Assembly: GCA_017893485.1 (NCBI GenBank)
Contig: CM030362.1
Coordinates: 180,814,175-180,878,174 of the forward strand
Direction: 5' to 3'
DNA length: 64,000 nucleotides
From: Hemerocallis citrina
Taxonomy: Eukaryota; Streptophyta; Magnoliopsida; Asparagales; Asphodelaceae
Position numbers and translations under genes: made by a program. Shown piece after piece: positions 57,342 through 64,000 of the stretch. Below the pieces are notes generated by a model that was not told the DNA's origin, ran no database searches, and saw nothing but the letters and a program-made list of their open reading frames with translations. Numbering within the stretch: the first letter of the stretch is position 1; every line of letters begins with the position of its first letter.

Positions 57342-60300
57342 ATGCCTCTTTCCCCTATTTCGGAGCCCTCCCCCTCGGCTGGCAAAGCACCGTCTCTGGG
57401 TCAGAGAGCTCTCACCGACAAGGGCAAGAGGGTATCTGGTCGAGACACAATCGTGAAAGATCCGAAACGTATGGGGGAGTTCGGCAGATTGCCAGGGGCG
57501 CTGACAGGGCTCCATAGGGTTCGGGAGCTTCCAGAGGAGCATGCTGAGCGCATAGTTCACGGGAGGGGGCAAACCTTCGAGGAGAATGCGGTAAGAGAGA
57601 CCTTGGAGGCGAACGACACGGTTTCTATCCTCAATGAGGTGGACTTGGCAGCGATCCGGCATTGCTTCCAAATTCCAGAGCAGTATGAACTGATGCTGCC
57701 GGGCCCTGAGGTTAGGGCCAATTCGCTGATGCCAGTAAACATGTGTTTCTGGCCGGTCGATGCCTTCATCGCTGGGGCATGGCTTCCTCTTCACCCGTTC
57801 ACGATTCAGGTACTTAAGTGGTTTAGGGTCAGCCCCATTCAACTCATGCTGAACGCGTGGAGAGTCATCAACGGGTTTGTGTTCCACTGCCAGACAGCCG
57901 AGGTCGAGCCAGAGTTGAGGGTGCTCCGGACGCTTTACCGGCTCCACTAGCAGAACCGGTCTGAGTTCCGGTATTATTTGGCCCCGAGGCATGGCGCTCG
58001 GCTTGTCATCTGCCCCGACTCCATAAAGCACTGGCGCGACAAGTAATTCATAGTGCGGAGTTGCGAGGCGTGGCCCATTCCCTCCGGCTGGGTGGAGGAG
58101 GTGACGAAGCAAGTGAGGGAGTCGCCAGTGCTCCATCCCAAGGAAGAAGATGCAGTTCGGGTTCTTCTCGATCGACCCCAATTTGACTGGCGAGATCTGA
58201 CCGAAGACATTCTCTTCAGGGGAGGGCTCTGCCGCGTAGATCCTAGTACGCGGCTTTATCTGTGTTTTCCTTTTATCATTTTTATTTTGCTTGATGATAA
58301 CTTGAGTTTTAAACAATCTCTCTTGATGCAGAGACTATGGACTACGATGTGGTGCTAGCGCAGAGGGCCGCCCTCGGGAGCAAGGCGCCTAAGAAGCACA
58401 AGAGGGTCGCAGCCAAGCTGACCGCTCCGAAGGCTCAGAAGGTCGCTAGTGCCGCCGAGGAGGTGGAGGCGCCGATGGCCGTGACCCCGAGCCGGGCTCC
58501 GGCAGCAACCTCGGCATCGACCGAGGCAGGCGACTTCCCGATTGCCGCTGCGCTTGGGATGGAGGTGCCCCCACTGATGATGGATGTCGAGGTACTGCTC
58601 ACGGAGGAGCACAAGAAGATCTATGTTCTGGACTGGCAGGTTCGAAAATTTAACGGATTTCTCGGCGACTCGATGTCGAGAATGCAAGCGGTGAAGCACC
58701 TGGCGATGCCGAAAGATCGAGCTGCCATGGATGCCGGAAGTGCGGGTGACGATGCTGTCGAGATCGCACGCTCGGCAGTATCGGTGAGTGTCGATTTCCC
58801 TTTTGTAGGTAACTTGCATGTTGGATTTTCTAACTTCTTTTGTTTTTTTGTTGTTCGACCGCAGATAACCGTCCACTTCAGTCATCTCATGGAGAAGATA
58901 ACGGAGCTGGAGAAGGACCTCAAGAAGGAGGCCGATCGCGCTTAGGCTGAAAAAGCTTGCCTCGCCAATGAGCTCGACAAGTTGAAGGTCGAGGCGGAGG
59001 GGAAGGCGACAAGGCTCGAGTACCTCGAGGGCCTTGTCACGTAGCTCGAGGGCGATCTGCTTCGGCAGAGGGAGGAGTCAGCCAAGCAGCTGGTCGAGGC
59101 AGTGGTAGCTAAGGCTGCAGCGGTGAAGGGAGCCGAGGCGGCGACCATGGAGAAGGCGTAGGGCTTCCTTGCCGTCAACATGGCCAAGGCGTATGCCCAG
59201 GCCATCGCACAGGTGTCAGAGCGCTATCCCGAGGTCGATTGCTCCGGATGGTGCCTTTTCCCCGGCCACGTCGACGGCTTCGACCCCGAGTCGGAGGGGG
59301 AAGAAGGGGATGATGAAGAGGATGCCGAGGTCGAGGTCGTCAGCGAGGTCCAGGGATCAGTGGTGACTCCACTGGCGATGTTGGCACCTTCGGGAGAGTC
59401 CGACCCCGTCCAAACTCGTCGCCCCGGGAAAGAGGTCGTCCCCCGACTTCTTCTTCTTTCTCTCTTTTGTTTTTATCCTTTGTACCTCTAAATGTATTGC
59501 CTAATTGCGGACTGGCCACCGCATTTTTCGTAATGAATGAAAATATAACTTTTTTGGGCTCGATCATGTGTTTCTTTCGGGAAAAGTTTTTACAAATATT
59601 TTGTAGAAATTTGGCTAAGTGTTCACGCTACTCCGCCCAAAGCTTCCACTGTGTGTGAACAAAAGATCAGTCTTTGCCGTGTACACGCTGCCTTGCTCTG
59701 GAGTTGGGTGTGAACCAAATTTGCCAATTTTTACTGAGCATTTTCGTTGTTTGCCTCAAATTTTTAGCTCACCGAGGTGACCCAGCTCGTCGAACCCACC
59801 AATGCAGGGGAGGAACTACATTCCGAGATCGGTTTAAGGACGACGAGGTTGTGTCTGACTAGGTGCCGAGAGCGCCTTTATGAAGTTGAGTTGGGATTGC
59901 GCAGGGCTGAAAGTGAGCGAAATCATTTACAACTGATTGTCGGTCAGCGAGACACCGAGATCCGGCATCTGGAGGGCAGGCTTGCTGAGATGGCCCCTGT
60001 AGACGAGAATGATGGCTCGTCAATAGCTTTCACTCTTGGCCTGAGGCTTAAGTGCCTCCGACACTCGTTGTCGAAGATGACAACGGAGAGAGATGATCTG
60101 CTCGCTTAGATTCACCACCTACAGATAGTGGAGGAAGAGTTTCTGGCGGAGGAAGAGGAATTGACTGTGGCGGTGGGCAAGTTAATGGCCGAACGTGACG
60201 AGCTGTCGGCGGAGGTCGACGCGTTGAAGAGGGCCACGGTAAACAAGAGTATCGAGGTTACTCAACTCTGCCGAATTATTGCTAGTAGTCCTGGTGTCGC

Positions 60301-60688
60301 GAGCTCCGCTGTGCCCCCTCGCTTCGAGGTAACCGTGAAGGATGATTCTCTGAAACAATGCATAGTCGAGCTGGAGGCGGAAGTCGCTCTCCTCAAACCT
60401 CATTCAGGACCAATCAATGTTAGAAGCACTTCATGCACCCGCGAAGAAAGTGAGCGAGGTATCTCGTTTTACGAGCTTGCGACCCGTCCACCTGTGGTTC
60501 GACAGAGTCTAGGTGATGCCTAAAGTGGTGTGGCTGTGTCGTCGAGCGGGGCTTCCGCTGGCGCGACTATCAGGAGTAGTGCCGAAGATACGTCCCAGTT
60601 CGCCGGTCTAGGGATGAGTTCCAAGGTTCGGCGTCGCCGTCCACGGGTATCTTTAAAGCGGAATATCCCTGTGCCCAGGAGGCGTTGA
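57342..60688 (+). pseudogene. Antisense extra gene of a Tat element: Transposase_28-like domain plus coiled coils
   Basis: Starts MPLSPISEPSPSAGKAPSLG. The N-terminal half includes WLPLHPFTIQVLKWFRVSP and LMLNAWRVINGFVF, matching the plant 'putative gypsy type transposon' (Transposase_28) family. Its function is unknown. Later parts are Lys/Ala-rich (APKKHKR), acidic (EGEEGDDEEDAEVEV) and long Glu/Leu-rich coiled coils (EKITELEKDLKKEADRA; MAERDELSAEVDALKR). It ends RRRRPRVSLKRNIPVPRRR. Likely introns are 58246-58331 (keeps frame), 58794-58864 (GTGAGT to CCGCAG, but 71 bp, so frame is doubtful) and 59435-59767 (phase 0). Stops interrupt it at 57948, 58041-58046, 58942, 59040, 59159, 60107 and 60521. 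Most are TAG where CAG (Gln) would fit. It is opposite in direction to pol, which fits the antisense extra ORFs known in Tat elements. Confidence 0.8.
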
Positions 60689-61016
60689 AGCTCTTCTTGT
60701 TTCCCCAGTGTCGTATTTTGTCCAAGCATTACGAGGCAACTTTGTAGTTTTGGCTTCTCAACTCTTGCTATTCCATTGTAGAGAAAGTATCGTGACCTGT
60801 AATTTTGTTGTAAAGCGGCGTACTGTTTTGTACTGTCTTCTCGAATTTTGTGTATAAAGTGAGGCTTTTTCCCTTCTTGGACTTGTGTGTTTTGTTATCC
60901 TTGTTGTTGTATTGCTAATAAAGGGCGGACTACTTTTGGCTGGCTTAAGAGCGAGGTACGGAGGTATAGTTTCTTGTAGTGGAGAGCAGCCTTTTGAAGA
61001 ATTACTTCGACTTTAG
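60689..61016 (+). other. 3' flank of the antisense gene with possible poly(A) signal
   Basis: T-rich sequence after the stop codon, with GTATAAAG near 60851 and AATAAA at 60917-60922, a plausible plant polyadenylation signal. It then passes into GGTACGGAGG and TTTCTTGTAGTGGA, which recurs at 61438-61452 beyond the next repeat array. Confidence 0.4.
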
Positions 61017-61375
61017 AGTGAGGATTTTTCTCTCATTTGGGAGTCGGTGCCAAGGGTGCTCGGCAAGGCGTGCCGAGGTCCAAGAGAGGATTTTTCCCTC
61101 GTTTGGGCGTCGGTGCCAAGAGTGCTCGGCAAGGTGTGCCGAGGTCCGAGGCTGAGGATTTTTCCCTCGTTTGGGCGTCGGTGCCAAGAGCGCTCGGCAA
61201 AAACGTGCCGAGGCCCAAGAGAGGATTTTTTCCTCGTTTGGGCGTCGGTACCAAGAGCGCTCGGCAAGGTGTGCCGAGGTCCGAGGCTGAGGATTTTTTT
61301 TCGTTTGGGCGTCGGTGCCAAGAGCGCTCGGTAAGGCGTGTCGAGGTCCAAGAGAGGATTTTCTCCTCGTTTGGG
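61017..61375. repeat. 64-66-bp hairpin repeat array (right array, about 6 units)
   Basis: The same unit and orientation as 55490-57000: GGATTTTTCCCTCGTTTGGG, CGTCGGTGCCAAG, CTCGGCAAGGTGTGCCGAGG. It lies on the other side of the antisense gene. Its flanks TTTCTTGTAGTGGA (about 60971 and 61439) are duplicated too, so the array looks inserted into or amplified within a short duplicated segment. Confidence 0.9.
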
Positions 61376-61544
61376 TGTACGGAGGTAGTGCCGAGCCACG
61401 CTTCGAACCTCTAACTCGCGAATTGTAAGAGAAGGCAGTTTCTTGTAGTGGAAAGTAGCCTTTCGAAGAATTACTTCAACTTTAAACGAACCATAAGAAC
61501 CAAAGGATAGCTCCTCCAAAGTACTCTCCTCTCATGTCTAGTCT

Positions 61545-62070
61545 AGTCGTAGAAACTTCGTTGATTATCCAGCTAAGTGGTTCGGACTTCGAACGCGTCG
61601 TTTGAAATGAGTTTCAATGGTTGTGGGAGCAATTCCGAATGGCGAACCACTTCTAGCTTGCTTAAGAGCGAGCCTGCGAAGCGGAATCGAGCTAAGTTTT
61701 GGACTCCGAATACATCGTTTGAGTAGGTTTCAACAATTGTGGGAGCAGTTCCGAATGGTAAACCACTTCTAGCTCGCTTAAGAGCGAGCCTGCGAAGCGG
61801 AATCGAGCTAAGTTTTGGACTCCGAACATGTCGTTTGAGTAAGTTTCAACGGTTGTGGAAGCAGTTCCGAATGACGAACCACTTCTAGCTCGCTTAAGAG
61901 CGAGCTTGTGAAGCGGAATCGAACCAAGTTTTGGACTCCGAACACGTCGTTTGAGTAAGTTTCAACGGTTGTGGGAGCAGTTCCAAATGGCGAACCACTT
62001 CTAGCTCGCTTAAGAGCGAAGTGGAATCGAGCCAAGTTTTGGACTCCGAACACATCGTTTGAGTTAGCGC
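61545..62070. repeat. 116-bp tandem repeat, about four units
   Basis: The start of CTTAAGAGCGAGC recurs at 61661, 61777, 61893 and 62009, exactly 116 bp apart. Units include GCGGAATCGAGC, AAGTTTTGGACTCCGAACAC and GTTTCAACGGTTGTGGGAGC. It lies just downstream of the pol stop on the minus strand, in the 3' untranslated region. Confidence 0.92.
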
Positions 62071-62259
62071 GATTAAAGGCCTTAAATAAAGAGATACAAA
62101 TAATCACAAGGAAAATATGGGAGAAAAGAAGTTCTTTATTGATAACTGCTAATCGGCTACTTCTAAGTTGCAAGCCGTTATTACAATGAGAAAGTAAAGA
62201 AGCAAACACAAATAAAATGATAGGAATGGCTCGACATTTGAAGGTACTCGGAGAGGCAT

Positions 62260-64000
62260 TCAGGCGCTCTCTTGGTACTTCAGTAAATGGTCGACATTCC
62301 AAGTTCTGGGTATCTCTCTGCCTTCAAGGTCCTCTAGACGATACGCTCTGGGACGGACTACCTTGGAAACTTTGTACGGTCCTTCCCAATTCGGAGCAAG
62401 CTTACTCTTTTGACTAGAAAACGAGATAGCTAGCTTTCTGAAGACCAAGTCCCCTTCCTTGAGATCTGTGGGACGAACCCTTTTATTGTAGGCCTGCTCA
62501 ATCCTTCTCTGTTAATTTTGCTGGCGAATAGAAGCTCTTTCATGGAGCTCATCAATCAGGTCCAAGTTAGCTAGGAGTTCTCTGGCATTCTGCTCTTCTT
62601 CATAGGCCATAAGGCGAGGAGATGGTAGACCGACTTCCAAGGGGATCACAGCTTCGGACCCATAGGTGAGATTGAATGGCGACTCTCCTGTGGGGGTCCG
62701 TTTCGTAGTGCGGTAGTTCCACAATACGTTGGGGAGCTGTTCAGCCCATAAGCCTTTGGCCGAATTATCTAGCCTCTTCTTGATGCCGGAGAGAATTTGT
62801 CTGTTGGCATTCTCCACTTGACCATTGGATTGAGGATGGGAGACGGAGGAGAAACGTTACTGGATGCCGAGGTCTTCACACAAAGATCGAAAAGCTTCCC
62901 CTGTAAACTGTGTTCCATTATCTGTTATTAGGACCCGAGGTACGCCAAACCGACAAATTACATTTTTCCAGAAGAACTGCAGTACTTTGTTCTCAGTAAT
63001 GGTAGCCAATGGCTCGGCCTCTATCCACTTAGAGAAGTAGTCGATTACCACGACTAAGAACTTGAGCTGACCTGGAGCTGGTGGAAATGGACCTAGCAAG
63101 TCCATCCCCCACATTGCGAAGGGAATCGGACTTGAGAGTGATGTGAGTTGTGTTTGGGGTAGACGACAAATGTTGGAGAACTGCTGACAAGGGCTGCATC
63201 GCCGAACATGTTGCTCGGCATCTCGGAGTAGGGTAGGCCAAAAATACCCATAGTTCAACACTTTCCTAGCGAGGGACCTCGACCCTGAATGGGCTCCACC
63301 TACACCTTCGTGGAGTTCTTACAAGGCATAAGCGGCTTCTTCTGGGGAGAGGCATCTCAAGTAGGGTCTGCCATCTACTTGGGTGTAGGAGCGTTTGTAC
63401 AAGATTCCTTCAACAAGGGTGTACCGCTCCGCTCTCGTTCGGACTCGATGAGCTTCTTTAGGGTCTCCGGGAAGGAGTCCATCCCTAAGGAATTCTATCA
63501 AAGGTTTCATCCAGTTATGCTGAAGTTGGACGGGCAACGACTCCATCGAGTCGGGGGCTTCTTCTTCTATGCTTGGTCTTAGGAGCACTTCAATCAGGAC
63601 GGTCTGCTCGAGACCTTGAAGGGAGGAGGAGGCCAATTTGGAGAGGGCATCTGCTTGGGAATTTTCTTCTTTAGGGATTTGCTGGATCAGCGTCTTTTCG
63701 AATGAAGCCATGAGACTTTGGACCTTGGCTAGGTACTTAGCCATTCGGTCGTCTCGCGCTTCGTACTCCCCTAAGACTTGATTCACCACCAGCTGCGAAT
63801 CACTGAATATTCGAAGACGTTGTGCCCCTGCCTTGCGAGCTATACCAAGGCCGGCTATAAGGGCTTCATACTCCGCTTCGTTGTTGGAGGCCTTAAAGTT
63901 GATACGGAGGGAGTATTGGAGAACAAAGTCATCTGGGCCTGCCAGAATGACCCCGACTCCGCTCCCTTCGGTGCAAGAGGACCCATCGTTCGCTGCTTCA
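62260..64000 (-). pseudogene. Tat-lineage Ty3/gypsy pol: RNase H and integrase (partial, 3 stops)
   Basis: Runs off the right edge. On the minus strand it opens with an RNase H domain: DGSS at the start, NNEAEYEALIAGL, SDSQLVV, then ADALSKLAS. Next comes the integrase: zinc finger HEGVGGAHSG and CSPCQQF, a catalytic core with WGMDLLGPFPP (D), ITDNGTQF (D) and SNGQVENANRQ (E), and a C-terminal module with GPYKVSKVVRPRAYRLED. The final stop is at 62260-62262. Stops at 63319-63321, 62857-62859 and 62512-62514 are all TAA and all in the same frame, with no frameshift, so decay is by point mutation. The RNase H followed by QIPKEENSQADALSKLAS fits the Tat lineage (Ogre/Retand/Grande relatives). The protease and reverse transcriptase lie outside the window. 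Confidence 0.93.

Overview
The window is nuclear DNA of a flowering plant, most likely a eudicot. It is AT-rich and consists almost entirely of nested transposable elements. I found no intact host gene, rRNA, functional tRNA or CRISPR array. Everything recognisable is plant-specific: a plant L1-type LINE, Tat-lineage Ty3/gypsy pol, CACTA, hAT and Helitron termini, primer sites for plant initiator tRNA-Met, a fragment of plant mitochondrial trnF, and captured exons of a NIMA-related kinase and a nucleolin-like RRM protein.

Layout. Bases 1-37835 are a tandem array of one minus-strand LTR family (A): LTR A1 (cut by the window start), a 1.39 kb non-coding internal region, LTR A2, a second internal region and LTR A3. 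The second internal region was split by an 18.0 kb array (8596-26616) of a related family (B): LTR-internal-LTR-internal-LTR. A 5-bp target duplication marks that insertion. Intact LTRs are about 3.34 kb (A) and 3.46 kb (B), while the internals are only 1.39 and 0.81 kb and encode nothing. LTR A1 carries a 477-bp hAT MITE. LTR B1 carries a 783-bp tandem duplication and a rearranged LINE. LTR B2 carries a 4.95 kb LINE with a 19-bp target duplication. Internal A2 also carries a 1.5 kb solo LTR, and LTR A3 carries a 5.13 kb CACTA element with captured gene fragments.

Bases 37836-49167 hold a CACTA transposase remnant, a 1.5 kb solo LTR (copia-like), AT-rich repeats, and CACTA-like subterminal repeats split by a plus-strand solo LTR of a third related family (A', 41664-47565). 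That solo LTR contains two head-to-tail Helitrons. A small Helitron follows at 47995-48316. Bases 49168-52956 look like the LTR and repeat-rich 3' end of one minus-strand element that carries a mitochondrial insert. A truncated copy of the copia-like LTR ends at a (TA)n tract at 54206.

Bases 54206-64000 are the 3' part of a second minus-strand element of the Tat lineage of Ty3/gypsy. Its pol (RNase H and integrase) runs off the right edge and is broken by three in-frame TAA stops. Between pol and the distal LTR lies a plus-strand (antisense) gene at 57342-60688, with its own TATA box and introns. It encodes a gypsy-type 'Transposase_28'-like domain plus long coiled coils. It sits between two arrays of the same 64-66 bp hairpin-forming repeat, with a separate 116-bp repeat array between it and pol. 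This antisense gene and its hairpin arrays, and the giant-LTR/minimal-internal families with embedded tRNA-like modules, are the most noteworthy content.
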